Source: Serinus canaria (taxonomy: Eukaryota > Chordata > Aves > Passeriformes > Fringillidae). Taken from it: DNA of 64,000 nucleotides. Numbering within the stretch: the first letter of the stretch is position 1; the number at the start of each line of letters is the position of its first letter. The position numbers and the translations under genes were made by a program. Under the pieces are notes generated by a model that had not been told where the DNA came from, ran no database searches, and saw only the letters and a program-made list of their open reading frames with translations. The stretch is taken from the NCBI RefSeq assembly GCF_022539315.1, contig NC_066326.1:9936601-10000600 (forward strand). The letters run 5' to 3'. Of the stretch, positions 38,601-50,514 are shown one piece after another.

Positions 38601-41600
38601 TGTTTTATATCATAACATGTTGTTCCATTGAACATGAACTTGTGCTGATGCCTTTCAGTGCTGTAATAGCTGTAATTAGTGGCAGCTCTTCTCCCATATA
38701 AACATCTGTCTTTCCCATGCAGGTTTTCTGGTGAATTCTCCTGTTGATTCTTCCCAGGAGGTCTCATGGGAGAGGTGTTCTGCCACTTCTGAGCAAGGCA
38801 GATGGGTCAAAACATGCTGAAGAAGCATCATTATATTAATGTGGTAGGAAGGTGTCTCTGAATATGATGCAAAGGTCAAAATTTTAACTCTAGACTTAAT
38901 GAGCTGAGATGTTTGTAAGCAACCTGAATGTGGTGAAGCCTAGGAGGAGAAAGTGTAGTACAGATGGGATCAGAAGCAATTAAAACATTTGTTCATATGC
39001 ATAAATCTCTGCTCTGAAGTTTTGGATGCTGCAGTGGCCAGCAGCAGACTGAGGTACCATAACTGGCCCTGTGCTCCCAGGTGTGTGTGCCTGGATGAGG
39101 TGCCAACCACCCTGATGCTCCCCTGAGCTCAGGTGTCCTGGCTCACAACCCTCCATCCCTCCTCCCATTTGGGGAAGGCTCAGCCCTCAGAAGGAGAAGC
39201 CAAAATAGTTCTTCAGTGCAGAGAGGTTTGGAGTCCTCCTCAAACTCTCAGGAAATGTTTGTGCTAGGGGTGAAACAGGAAAGTTTTTGTTATGTTGTTT
39301 AGGCGTGTGTTGGTTCACTTGTGACAGCAGACACAAGTGTGCCCTGCTGGATCCCTGCTGGAATGTGGGGGTGCATCTCAGTTTATCTCCTCTGCCATTG
39401 CATGTTCCAGCCTCTCTTGGTGGAAGGAGGCTTCAGCAGTGGCCAGTGCTCAAGTTTTGCATTCTGTCTGCTGCAGGTGTGGTGTTAAAGCCTGAGGCCA
39501 GGTTCTGCTTTCCTGGAGAAACTCTGTAGCTCATCTGATCGTCAGAGGGGCTGAGGCCAAAGCTGTTGGGCACAGCACAGTGAGCAAAGGTGTTGGAGGA
39601 GCAGGGAGCTGCTCTGAGAGGGCCAGGTGTCATTGTGACCTTGCTCCATCACTGTTTTGTGTAAGTGCCTTTTGTCAGGCAAATTAATTCCAACACTGAC
39701 ATATAACCAGCAGCTGAGAAATCACACCTCGTGTTTGCTCAGCCTGTAGGTTTTGGGGGACTGCCTCAAACAGAGGTGATTCTCTCTTGAAATGAACACT
39801 GCTCAGGGCAAATTGTTTAGCTCCTGGTTTCTGCTGGGTAATTGACCTGCTGGCAGTGGACAAGAGGGTTGTTCCAGTGCTCCTTTGAATCCTTTGGTGA
39901 CCAAAGCAAGATGTGTGCACCACAGTCTGAAGAGGTGGGGAAACCAGGACTATAGAAACTGGTATGGGAGCATATTAAAGCAGGAAGTGGGAGATTTTCT
40001 GTTGCATTTGCAACTTCCTGAGGTTACCCTGCCTAGGGCAGTGCAAGGGAGGGGGAAAAGTGCTGAACTGGGTTTAAAAGGCTACTTTGATTATGAATCT
40101 GTGTTATGCTGACTTAATTCACCATCACTGAGTTCATTTAGGTTCTTACAATGTGCAAAGCCTTTGTAGCCACTGAGAAGTGGGACTTGCCCTACTGAAC
40201 TACTGTGGGCAAAGTGTTTAAGAGACACAAAGGTCTCTATAAGTTTGTTGTGATTGACTGTGTGCTGTGACATTTGTTTGTTCTCTCCCTTTCCAGTTTC
40301 TTGGTCTGTAGTTTAATAAACACAACAAATTTACCTTCCTAGCTGTTTCTAATTGAACTTGGGGAAGCAGAATTACTCTCAAGAAGTAGTGCTGCCTAAC
40401 ACAAATCTGGTCTTTCTACTGCATTCATTATTCTCCATTCCCATGTCTTGACCCCTTCAACAAAATATTTTTCCTTCATTCCTCCATGGACCCTGCTATC
40501 CTGCCTTTCTCTTTAGCAGTTAGAGAACAGATCAAGGTAATAGCTTGCCTTAATTTGATCAGGGAGATGGTGAAATTTTTATTAGCCTTTTACACACTCT
40601 CTAAAATGCATTAGCATACAGAGGAAAAGAATTGCTCAAGGAGCAGCAAGATCAAGCCTAAAGCTTGAAGTAGTTAGTTAAAAATAAATTGAACAATGGA
40701 CAGTGAAGGATATGTATCTAGGAAAGGAATTCTTGGCAGTTAGGAAACTCCTTGACAATTGCTGGGTTTTTGCTAAAGGGGAAGATGGAGCTGGTTAAAC
40801 CAGATGCATTTCTAGGGCCAGGCTGTAAAGCTGGGATCCAAGAATGAAGTTTTCCAGAGTCTAAATGTCACATTCTGGAAGGCTGACTTAGATCTTTCTC
40901 TTTAAGACTGAACATCACTTTTTTTTTCTCATTTTGATGTTTTTCCAAGGAGCACATCCCCAGTGCTTTGTTACTGCAGCAGTGGGCTGAATGCAGAGGG
41001 AGGAGGCTGCCCTGGTGGATTGCTACCTTATCTCTCATTCTCCAAACCTGCTGCAACCCTAAACTGAGAGATCTCAAAGGGAAAGGGTGGTAAAAAGTGC
41101 TTAATCAACTTCACCAGAGACTTGAGACTAATTTGAATGTGCTTTGTCTCTTGAGTAACAAAGGCACATCAGCATTTCCAAAATGAAAATATGGACTAAA
41201 GTTTCTAACCAAAGGAACTTGAAGATTAATCAGTACCTGGTCCTTCCTGTATTTTTTGTATTTGCAATTGGTAACATGATAACACAAAAGTTACTGAAAA
41301 GTTTTTAAAATGCAACCTTTTCTGTAGTAAAGACAGGAATCCACAGGCAGCAATCACTGATTTCTCTAGGAGGCTGCTGCATTAGGTTGTCTTTTGTGGT
41401 TTCTTGGATAAATAGCGGGATGGGAGGAACTTGAGCCCAAAACAAGACTGAAATATCCTTTGAGTGGTCATGTACAGCTCAAGTGCCACCAAAATCATCA
41501 GCCTTCTACTGAAAAAATGTATTTCTGTGCATTTCCCCTGTAGCCCAGTGTTGTTTTCTCAATGCCCAGCTCAGGGGCTCTATTTTTGTCACGATGTAAT

Positions 41601-41698
41601 TTCACAGTTATATTCCTTGGATCTGCAACCAGCTGAGTGGGAACAAAACTCTGACCATCTTTTCTAGTGATGGAAGGTGCTGCTAATTTTCTCTAGGA
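35696..41698. other. Non-coding single-copy stretch
   Basis: No exon with convincing splice sites was found. A possible short plus-strand exon ending CACTACTACAAA|GTAAGAG near 37261 has a weak acceptor and was rejected. A 32-bp tandem duplication at 36414-36477 is listed separately. The rest is ordinary AT-rich single-copy sequence with short A and T runs. Confidence 0.45.
36414..36477. repeat. 32-bp tandem duplication (two copies)
   Basis: Two adjoining copies of a 32-bp unit begin AAAGCT(C/G)ATCACAGATCAG. They lie at 36414-36445 and 36446-36477 and differ at only a few positions. This is a young two-copy tandem duplication. Confidence 0.85.
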
Positions 41699-41721
41699 TA
41701 TTTATTCTCAGGTTTTATTAT

Positions 41722-41786
<65 letters not shown>

Positions 41787-41814
41787 AATTTATATTATTT
41801 ATTCTCAGGTTTTA
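41699..41814. repeat. Compound microsatellite (AT)7(GT)17(AT)7 inside a 19-bp direct repeat
   Basis: The core has seven AT (41723-41736), seventeen GT (41737-41770) and seven AT (41771-41784). It is bracketed by two identical copies of TATTTATTCTCAGGTTTTA at 41699-41717 and 41796-41814. The GT part is a Z-DNA-type sequence, and the two AT arms can pair with each other or extrude. The flanking repeat could be a target-site duplication, a duplication of the flank or a slippage product. Length polymorphism is likely. Confidence 0.95.
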
Positions 41815-43440
41815 AATCTCTAAGGTAAGAACCAAGACCTGGATTCCTTGGTTCCCAAACCAGAATTGAAGGTGGCACTATCTTTCCCAGTGTGTGACAT
41901 TTGCAAAAGCTTTTTTTGAGGACTGGCCTCGAGCTGTGTCCATGGGCTGGCAGGACCTGCTGGAGGCTGCTGTGGTGGCAATTGGATGTCCCTCAACCTC
42001 TTAACCTCTGCTCAGCTGCCCTCAGTGACACCTCCTCTGTCTGTGAGTGAGAGCATGTCTTGACAGCTGGCAGCACTTGCTTCCAAACCAGCAGCCCCAT
42101 TCCTGGGGTGTTGCAGTTTGTTGCTCTTTTGCTTCTCCCACATCTCTCCAGGCCAGTGTCAGTGTGGGTTTGAGAACAGAGATTGAAGGCTGAAACCAGG
42201 GAGCAAACCCAGCCCCACTGTGCACCTAGTGACAGCCAGGTGCTCACCCTGGGCCTGAGTATTTTGGGTGCCCTTCCTGCTTTGTTATTTGAGCCTGGAG
42301 TCACTTTGTGTTTCTGCAGCCACATCAGTAATCACCTCCTGGACTTCTTGATGCAGGGAGTGCTCCAGGCATTGCTCTCATTAGTGGTGCCTGGTTGGTA
42401 GAGGCTGGCTGATGGTGCAGATACTCCTCTGGAAAGTGAGGCTTCCCATTGCCAGGGGAGAGAAAAAGCAGGAGGATTTACAGCAAATGCAGCTCCTTGA
42501 AGGAAAGGTGTGATGAGCTATCACAATTATGCATTATTCTTTAAATGTATTTTACAGCATCTGCTCCTGTCATTCCTAATTCATGTGTCAGGCTTGGATG
42601 TGCCTTAAGTTGTGATAATTTGAACATAATAAATCTGGGCTTCCTTCTGTTTTCTCTTGATTCCCACATGGTGACAATTTTAGGAGGTTGAATGTGAGCT
42701 GTGTGGCACCTCTGCTGTGACACAGGCACGAGGCAGCTGGAACTGAACACCCATCCTGAAATCCCCAGAGTACCCTGTCTCCTTCTCACCTCCTGCCTCC
42801 ATCACTGAAAGGTGCATCAAGAATGAGGAGTGAGGAGGAAAGGAGGATGTGTAGCTGTTCTGTTAGTCTTGGAAGTGAATATATATGTGGGGCAGAAGGG
42901 ATTTCAGACTGAGTTATGTTTGCTCTGTTGGCCTATTGCCTCTTGACAGGAGGGTCTGTAACCTTGTGAGATGCCCACTGTTCAGGGGATGAGAGCTGGC
43001 TGGATGAGTTACTGAGAGTGTAAAAGGGACTAACAATGGTCAGTGTGAGAAAAATTGAAAGGTTTAAATAATAAACATCCACACTGGTCTTTGATAGAAA
43101 CTGTGAGCCACATTGAGCAGGTCTGATGTGGCCTGGTGGATAGGCAGACATGGTTCGTCTCTTTTTCACAGCTCAGAGCTGTTATTTTGGTGGCAAATAT
43201 ACTGTTTGAGGTGCTTTTACTCTTCCCCTGGGTTCCCACCCACTCTGTGATACAAAGATAGCTGTTGACCTAGAGCATCCCTTGCTTCTCATTCAGTTTT
43301 TGTGCTGTAGCAGATATTTATCTTCAGGCAGGAAGTGACAGGGTTAGTCCCTGATGAGCTGTCAGATTAGCAGAAGCTATTTGAGAGAAATCTGATTTAC
43401 ACAGTTGCTGTAAAAGGGAATGGGGACAGAGAAAGGAAGG
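41815..43440. other. Non-coding single-copy stretch
   Basis: Nothing recognisable was found. Open frames of up to about 110 codons on the minus strand (for example at 41993-42325) overlap alternatives in other frames and show no domain. Confidence 0.45.
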
Positions 43441-43611
43441 ATGGTTAAAAAACCCCAACTCCCTCAGGCATTTGTTGTATGATTGACTCTCTAAACTCTT
43501 CACCATTTTTGTTGCCCTTTTCTGGACACTCTCCAGCACTTCCATGTCTTTCTTGAAGAGAGGGACCCGGAACCAGGCTCCAAGAAACTGGCTGCAATTC
43601 ACAGAACCCAT
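43441..43611 (-). mobile_element. CR1 LINE fragment from the C-terminal part of ORF2
   Basis: The minus-strand translation gives KKDMEVLESVQKRATKMVK followed by LRELGFF. This matches the conserved segment near the end of the CR1 ORF2 (endonuclease/reverse transcriptase) protein, where family members read like KKDxExLExVQRRATKxV and then LRELGLF. On the plus strand it shows the familiar antisense wording GCCCTTTTCTGGACACTCTC followed by CAGCACTTCCATGTCTTTCT. Both ends are truncated; neither the reverse-transcriptase core nor the 3' end is present. It is dead. The reading frame is preserved over about 50 codons, but this does not imply function. Confidence 0.85.
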
Positions 43612-46600
43612 AAATAGATGCCTTTTTCAATCTGCCTCTTACCCATAAGAGAGATGTTTTATCTGGAACTGAAGCTAAGTTAGAGCTCCTGGAACAGCTT
43701 TCATTGAGCTTCTTTGGACTAATTCTGAGACCAGATATAAAAGCATTTCCAGAGGCCTCTTGTTACACTCTGGGCTGATGCTGGATCCTGCCACAACTTC
43801 TAAGACCAGCTGCTCGTGTTGCAAGGTGGGAATTATTTCACTGTCCCCATCTCTTGGGAGATCCAACTCACTTGTCCTCTTTCTGATGATGAGATTGGTG
43901 CCCCTGGCAGACCAGAGCTCTGGAGAGGATTGCATGGAATCAGAATGTCTTCTCTCCTGTTAATCCCACTGCAGGTGGCTGGAACCTCTTCTTCAAGGAA
44001 GGTGAAGGTGCAGGAACATTGAAAGTGGGCAAAGACTTGCAGATGGTGAAATGAGGACTGATGGTGGGTGACTTGGGGACACTTGATGTAGTGCTCTCTG
44101 CTGTTGCATTGCAGCTCAGGACATCTGTAAAAAAAGAGCTGCTTGAGTTTCAGTCTTCCTTGCCTTGAGCATTACCCTGGACAGTACAAATAACACAAAG
44201 GAGGTAGTGGAGCTTAAAAGGACAATTCTCTGTTGCAAAAACAAACAAAACCATCAGGATGTCAGTCAGCTGCATTCCTTTCACACTGGGCCATTAGTCA
44301 GGAAAAAGAAAATGATGATTTTCTTTGGAGCAGTGAAGCTGTTTACCCTGCTTACCTTTCCCCATGGCTGCATTTCTTCAGCAATGCTGTGGGGCTGTTT
44401 ATCAAACACACAATTTATGGGGGTCCCTTATCTTTATGGATTAAATGTAGGTGGCTCCTCTACCTCAGTATGAGCCCTCCTTTCCATTCCACCTCTTCCT
44501 TTGTGTTTAAGGGACCTTCTTGCTGCTCTGCTAAAGCTGAGTTCATTTCCTTGGAGCTTCTCTGAAACAAGGTGCTTGTCCTTAAGGAGCTGGAAGAGCT
44601 CCTTAGGGACCTACCTCAAAATGCCTACTCATGGAAGTACTTTTGGCTGCCTCAAAATGCCTGCTCCCTCCTTATAGGATGTGGAAAGAAAGATTGCCCT
44701 GAGAAGAAGATGGGGAAAACATTTTGAGGACCTTGGAGGCTGTGGATGACTGTGTGATACTGGAGAGTCCAATATTTGCATTTCCTTCCTCATTGTAACA
44801 GAGGAATTTTCAGTAGTCTCCACAGGAACTGTTTATCTAAAGGCTGTGTGGCGAGTTCTGAAATAAACATGTGTTTTGGCCACAACCTCTTTATTGCTTT
44901 TTTTGGTTTTGATGCAAGACCTTAAGGGAGGTGGGAGAAGCTGCAGCGATGAGATCAGCAGATGGAGAGCTGGAGATTTGGAGCTCTGTCCTGATGCCAG
45001 ACCCCTGGCCAGATTGTAATTTGTGTAATCCCATATTTACTTCCCCTCTGTGTTTTCAGCTGGTTGGAGCACTCTTTGCTTTCTGGTAACAATCTGCTCT
45101 TTATTGCTTTTAAGGTAGAGGAGGAATTCTGCAAGGGGGAGGCTTGCAAAAGCACTCTAGAAAGAATGTCAGGGCATAGCTGCATACAAATACTGCTGTA
45201 AATAAAAAGCTTTTCAGCAGATCTGTGCAGTGTAATCCTGACAGTTTGGTACAACATTTGACTGAGCCATTCACTGAACTAGTTTGGAGACCAGACTACT
45301 TGTTGCCAATATCTGATATAAAATTTGTTACATGTCTGTATTTTTATCAGGCCTGGAATTCTGACTTTATCTGGACCTGTGCAGGACTTGATTTTTCATT
45401 TTTTCCCCAGTCTAATTTAGCACAACACAGTTAAAAATAAGTTCACTGCTATTAAGATTTTGCATGCCTTTATTGTCCCCATGTTTCCCTTTTGGTATCA
45501 AACTGAATCTGAAGCACTGAACTTTACAAGGTGGACTTGAGACTGGAAGCAGATGGAGTAAATTCTCTTATTTCTGTCAGTTTGTGTTTTTTTAAAGGGA
45601 AAGAGGAATTAATTTCATCCTTTCTGCCACTTAAGCTTCAAAGAGTGATAATTTGGAACATATGGCGAGTGTAAGACTCTAGTCCCTTTTGCTGAACTGT
45701 TGTAGAGAAAATTATATTAAGATAAATAAGGGTCAATCATGCAAAGAATAAAAAAAAAATCAGTTTTTTTTTTTAAGTTATTCTCTAGGGGAATATTGGC
45801 TTTTCAAAACCATGGGAATAAATGAAAATATTATTTCTAAGTCTGTGTGATCTGAAAGCAGAAGCAGCCCAATTGTTATGCTGTTCAAGGCTTCTCCTGC
45901 CATTCCTGGTCAGTAAAACCCACAGTGATAGATTTGCTCAATTAAGAGTAAGTCTATTCCAATAAGTGTGAGCATAGTTTACAATAATGGTTTCAATTCA
46001 AAGCATCAGAAAAGGAGAGGAAATAAAGGTTTTTGACACATCAGTCTACCTTTCTTTTTTTAAATCTTAGGCTGTTTTTCCCACAAAAGAGCAATGTATT
46101 TCCTAGGTACTAGAAAAGCTGTGGTTCCTAGGCACTGTAACATCTTTAATTAAGATATGTTTGTAATTCAGTTACACAAAAATCAGCATTTATACAGTGA
46201 GTGTTGCAAAATTGAAAACACATCAGTCTTTTATATAGGAGAGAAATAGTTAAAATTTTAAATGTTGTTCTAAGTCCTCCTTAAATATTGCTGGCTTGAC
46301 CATCAGAACACTGATTAATGAAAAACTATGGAGGAACTCTAAGAAAAAAATTGAAATTAGCTGCTGGAATCGAGAGGTTCTTTCAATATTTCAAAACATG
46401 TTTGCTAAATTTTTTTGTTTTTTCTTGGAGGAGATATTTTTCCACAAGGAAGAAAAAGAAATAATAGAGGATTTTAAAACCAAAGTGCAGTGAAAATAAG
46501 TGTTTTTCTCCAAAAAGAGTTAAATGGGCATCCTATGGCTTAGTCTTTGAACCATTTGGGGTTTAAGGGTACCATGGGGTTCTGTTGTTCTCTAAGGACA

Positions 46601-48319
46601 CTGAAATTAGACAGTGACTTTTTAAAGTGGAAGCTGAGACTTACTGATAATCACAAGACAGAGCTGATCACAAGCTTCAAAATGAAATAATGACATTTGC
46701 AATGCTGCAAAAAAAGGCTTTTTTTTTTTCTTCTTTGACAGTAGGAGTCAAGTGTGTGATCTGGGCCCAGATGAGATCAAGGACTTTCCAGAATGTAGCA
46801 CAGCTTTTTATGATTCATAGTCCATGGTAAAGCAATCAGTTTGTTGTAATCTCTGAAAGGGGCAAATACTAAATGACTGAAGGAGTTTTCCTCACAGTGA
46901 CAGTCCTCCAAACACAAAAGTCAATATGTGAAACAGTTGGGTTTTGCCAGCTTTATGCTCCATGTATGAGCCTTCCCTCAAGGTTGTGTGTGATGTTTGA
47001 TCTTGACATCATGCCAAAGATGATGCAAAAAAAAATTCTTTTATTAAGATGCTCATCTATAAATGAAAGATTTACAGATTATGAAGTTCAAGGAGTGGCT
47101 TAAGAATAATAATGTGGCAGCCCAAGAAGAGGTTTAAATATTTCTGGCATTGGTTTTCCTGCGAGAAATGGATGAGAACACAAGGAAGTGTTCACTGATG
47201 GGAGCTGATAGCACTCCTGGTATCCAGAGGAGTGTCCCTTCAGTCTCCTACTGCCTGAAAAACCAGCAGTTATGGGAAGAAACTGGACATAAAGAACTCC
47301 TGAGCAGGGACAAGTGCATCACTCATCAAGCAGATCGTGTTTGAGCCTCTCTTGTGCTCTCTGTATTGAAGTTGTTCAATGTATGTTGCTTGGTGGGAAG
47401 CTGATTCTGTTTCTCTAAGGAGAGTTTCTCAACAGAAAAGGCCACTGTACAAAAGCAACTTTTCTTCTTTGTTTTAAATGGAAGTAAGTGGGAAGCTGCA
47501 TGTAGAACTCCACTGCTTTCTTTCTGAATATAATTTCTCATTTTGTTCTGAACATCTCATCCTCTGAGAAAAGTGTTTCCAGAGAAATAAGATCTCTCTA
47601 CATCCAGAGGTAAGATGTTATTGCTGCAGTGAGTTTTGAAATTTTTCCATTTGGAGGAGGAAATTCTGTCTTCTGACCAAAAAAAAAAAAAAAAGAAAAA
47701 AGAAAAATTATTGGTTTTTCACTGGATCCAGAAGATTCCTTTGAAAAAAAAAAAAAGGAGCAACTTTTTCACACAAAATCTGCTTTACAGACCCTGTTTC
47801 TTGTTGAGAACATTTGGGAGAGGAAAAGTGCAGCTTACCTCAATTATGTGATGAGCAAGTTTCTAACAAAATTTCACATTCCTCTGTTAAAAATAAACCA
47901 ATAAGTAGAAATTAAGCCCAGTGATAGAAATAATTCAGGAAAAAAACTTTTGACACAAACAAGATTTTTCTCAATTCGTAGAGAAGCAAAAAATGTGCAC
48001 ACTCTTCCTAGTACACAGTTTTGGAGAGATGCCCTGTGGTGTTAAGAGCAAGCAGATAGAGAAATCCACTCCTGAGGGACACCAGAGTGTCCAGCAGGCA
48101 CTTGGGCCAGTGTTAAAGGCTTGCTAAATATCCTGTAAACAACAGTGCTAGTAATTGCTTCATGTGTAGTTTCTTCATTCCCAGAGTACCAAATTGTGGA
48201 GAACTTTTTCTGTCTAAACCCACTGATATGATTAACTGTTCCAGTTTATTCCCTCAGTTGCTGTGAATATTCAGTGTCCAGGAGCTGTACTGGCAGTGAA
48301 AGGTGTTCTGTGCAGGGGC
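43612..48319. other. Non-coding stretch, AT-rich to the right
   Basis: No gene was recognised. At 44614 and 44650 a 17-base phrase, CCTCAAAATGCCT(A/G)CTC, occurs twice 36 bp apart. From about 45600 to 48100 the sequence is more AT-rich, with T- and A-runs (about 46718-46730, 47679-47708 and 47744-47756). Small open frames of 60-76 codons at 46296, 46873 and 47150 look protein-like in composition but have no supporting signals. Confidence 0.45.
47679..47756 (+). repeat. Two poly-A tracts
   Basis: An A16 run with AAAAAGAAAAA extensions (47679-47708) and an A13 run (47744-47756) lie 35 bp apart. They could be retroelement tails, but no LINE or retropseudogene body was recognised upstream. Confidence 0.85.
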
Positions 48320-48560
48320 TGTTGGGGTTTAATCCCAGCTGGCAGTTGAGTACCTGAAGGTCTGGTGGAGGGGGAGGAGGATTGGAAAAAAGGGGTGAAA
48401 CCTGTGGGCAATGATTTTTTTATTTAGGTCAGACTTTCAAAAAGAAATTATTATTTAAACAACTAAACCTGACACGACCTTCCTCTCCATTCCCCCAAAT
48501 TCTTAAGGGTGATTCTCTGGGAAGAGTGATGGAGCATTTCTGAGTCTCTTCTTAGACTGG
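48320..48560 (+). mobile_element. Probable LTR fragment of an avian endogenous retrovirus
   Basis: The segment opens TGTTGGGGTTTAATCCCAGC, followed by TGGCAGTTGAG. It then has a GGTGGAGGGGGAGGAGGATT block, 'GGAAAAAAGGGG', 'TGAAACCTGTGGG' and an AT-rich part (TTTTTTTATTTAGG). The same order of motifs occurs at the start of a common avian ERVL-type LTR (TG..GGTTTAACCCCAGC...GGGGGAG..AATTGGAAA...AACTCGTGGG...AGTTTAAT), from memory of that family. Only the left part of the LTR is recognisable. No internal retroviral gene, primer-binding site or partner LTR is visible, so this is a decayed solo LTR or fragment. The right edge is uncertain. Confidence 0.45.
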
Positions 48561-50140
48561 TTTCAGTGGCTTTAGATGAAAATGTCAAGGTATATCGAGA
48601 GGGGAACGTACAAAACCAGAAGGAGTAGAGAACAAGATACAGTTCAGTATGAATATCAGCAAATACCAGCTCAAACAGAACTCTTGGGCTTGATGAGGAA
48701 GCACAACTCAGTGTGTCAGACTACAAATAATTTGACATTTTGGTTGTTTCCTTGGCTGTTCTGTAGTCAGAAGGGAGATGCGGAGAACTAGCAGCAAAGC
48801 AAGAACAAATAGAAAAGTATTTGCATAATAAATATGAGAAATTAGCCCAGCTGACAACATTCTAACCAGCTTTCTGACAACCTGAAAAACTAAAACAAAC
48901 AGCAGTTGTTGGGTAAACTGCCACTGCTGACAAGGAAACAGGGAGCCTTAAGGATAATGGAACACCTTTTTCTTAATGCAGACTGGCCCAGTTTCTTTGA
49001 TTTCAGTGATTTTTGCCTATTCAGCCTAATCACTGATGTGATGCAGTGGCTCAGTTATTTAGTTATTGCTTGGTTTTATGGTTTCCTGTTGTTTTCTGAT
49101 ATTGCAAGTTCTTTGGGGCACATGTACATTGACCCACCCAGGAGAGGTACTCACTGATGGCTCCACCCGTGGGTTCTGCTTGAAAGATGTTTGCATGCAA
49201 GAAATCTCTGGTTTGGTGTCACTCACTGAAGGTGGTGAGTAGCAAGGTTAAAAATGATGACCAAGTGCTGTTGTGCTTTTGGGATTAATGTAAGGGCAAG
49301 CTTAAGGCTCTGTTTCACTCCCTGGTTAAGTCAGAGACTCCTTGAGGCCTGAAGGAGTCACTGCCCTGTGTAGACATCCTAACTGAAAATTTTAGTCACT
49401 TTAGAGTTAAAAAAACCCCAGTTGTACCTGCTTCAGATTTTTGGGGGTAAAAAAGCTTATGAATCACATGTGTCTGTGTTCAGTCTCTCATTTTCAATGG
49501 ACAGCAGTTTGAACCAGTTCTTTGTTTATTGGAAAATATTTGTGTGCTTTTGGAGGCCACTGAGTCAGAGAGCCATACCGAGCAATTGAAATTACAAGCA
49601 AATATTCTCCTCTTCCATGAAGTGCCTAACAAATCCCTGTAAACATGAGCTTTGCTAAATGAGACAGCATCAATGGGCTTTATTAAGGCCAGACTTAATT
49701 TACTGCACAGCCACCCCTACCCTGAGAACATCTGGCTGTGAGGAGCAGCCCTAAGTTTGTGTAGAAGTCCCCAGTGCTGGCTTGGAGGCCACAGCTGTGT
49801 AAGGACAGCTCACCATGGGCTGGGCTGCTGCCAGCTGTGGCACTGGGGCTGGCTCTGCCCCTGGGTGCCTCAGGAGCTGCTCTGAGCAACAGAACTCCTC
49901 TGCCTCAGCCAAAGCAGGAATTACAGAGCCCTGCTGTCTCCTCCTGCCTCTGCAGCACCTGGGCTGGAGGAGCAGCAGAGGGGTTGGTGCCTCTGGCACC
50001 CCTTTCCTCCACACCTTGAGGGTGTCTGTCTGTACCTGTGCTCCATGCTGCTCTGGCAGAGGCCATCCTTCCCACTCTGGGAGCTGATGATGGGAAGGGA
50101 GGAGCAGGGAGCCCTCCACAGCTGTTCCATGGACAGAGAG
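48561..50140. other. Non-coding stretch before the minisatellite
   Basis: No gene or clear repeat was recognised. A 71-codon open frame at 48576-48791 may lie in further decayed LTR-associated sequence. The last 450 bp (about 49690-50140) are noticeably GC-rich relative to the surroundings. They have several overlapping open frames on both strands, a composition effect and not evidence for a gene. Confidence 0.4.
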
Positions 50141-50514
50141 TGCATAAAGGAGAGGTGTGTGAGTGTCCCAGGAGTGCATAAAGGAGAGGTGTGTGAGTGT
50201 CCCAGGAGTGCATAAAGGAGAGGTGTGTGAGTGTCCCAGGAGTGCATAAAGGAGAGGTGTGTGAGTGTCCCAGGAGTGCATAAAGGAGAGGTGTGTGAGT
50301 GTCCCAGGAGTGCATAAAGGAGAGGTGTCTGAGTGTCCCAGGAGTGCATAAAGGAGAGGTGTCTGAGTGTCCCAGGAGTGCATAAAGGAGAGGTGTGTGA
50401 GTGTCCCAGGAGTGCATAAAGGAGAGGTGTCTGAGTGTCCCAGGAGTGCATAAAGGAGAGGTGTCTGAGTGTCCCAGGTGTGCATAAAGGAGAGGAGTGT
50501 GAGTGTCCCAGGAG
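50141..50514. repeat. Minisatellite: 11 tandem copies of a 34-bp unit
   Basis: Copies start at 50141, 50175, 50209, 50243, 50277, 50311, 50345, 50379, 50413, 50447 and 50481, exactly 34 bp apart. The unit begins TGCATAAAGGAGAGGTGT and ends GAGTGTCCCAGGAG. Copies are nearly identical. Unit position 19 is G in copies 1-5, 8 and 11, and C in copies 6, 7, 9 and 10. Copy 10 has A to T at unit position 33 and copy 11 has T to A at unit position 16. Degenerate echoes (TGCATAAGGAGG near 50532) follow. Because 34 is not a multiple of three and the unit has no minus-strand stop, all three minus frames stay open, producing spurious ORFs of 170-244 codons with a 34-residue period. Confidence 0.97.

Noticed and set aside
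43675..43935. 86-codon minus-strand ORF just upstream of the CR1 ORF2 fragment, tested as a continuation of ORF2
   Set aside because: The translation does not resemble the preceding part of the CR1 ORF2 protein, so the CR1 call stops near 43611.
49222..49265. Minus-strand segment ending CTTCA|GTGAGT
   Set aside because: More than one frame is open over a very short span and nothing distinguishes it from a chance donor.
49751..50485. 244-codon minus-strand ORF and two overlapping 170-176-codon ORFs with repeated LYALLGHS/SFMHSWDT-like text
   Set aside because: They are three registers of the same 34-bp minisatellite, open only because the unit lacks minus-strand stops; there is no independent coding signal.
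50141..50514. Could the regular array be a CRISPR array?
   Set aside because: The 34-bp units are directly contiguous with no unique spacers, and the rest of the window is vertebrate DNA.
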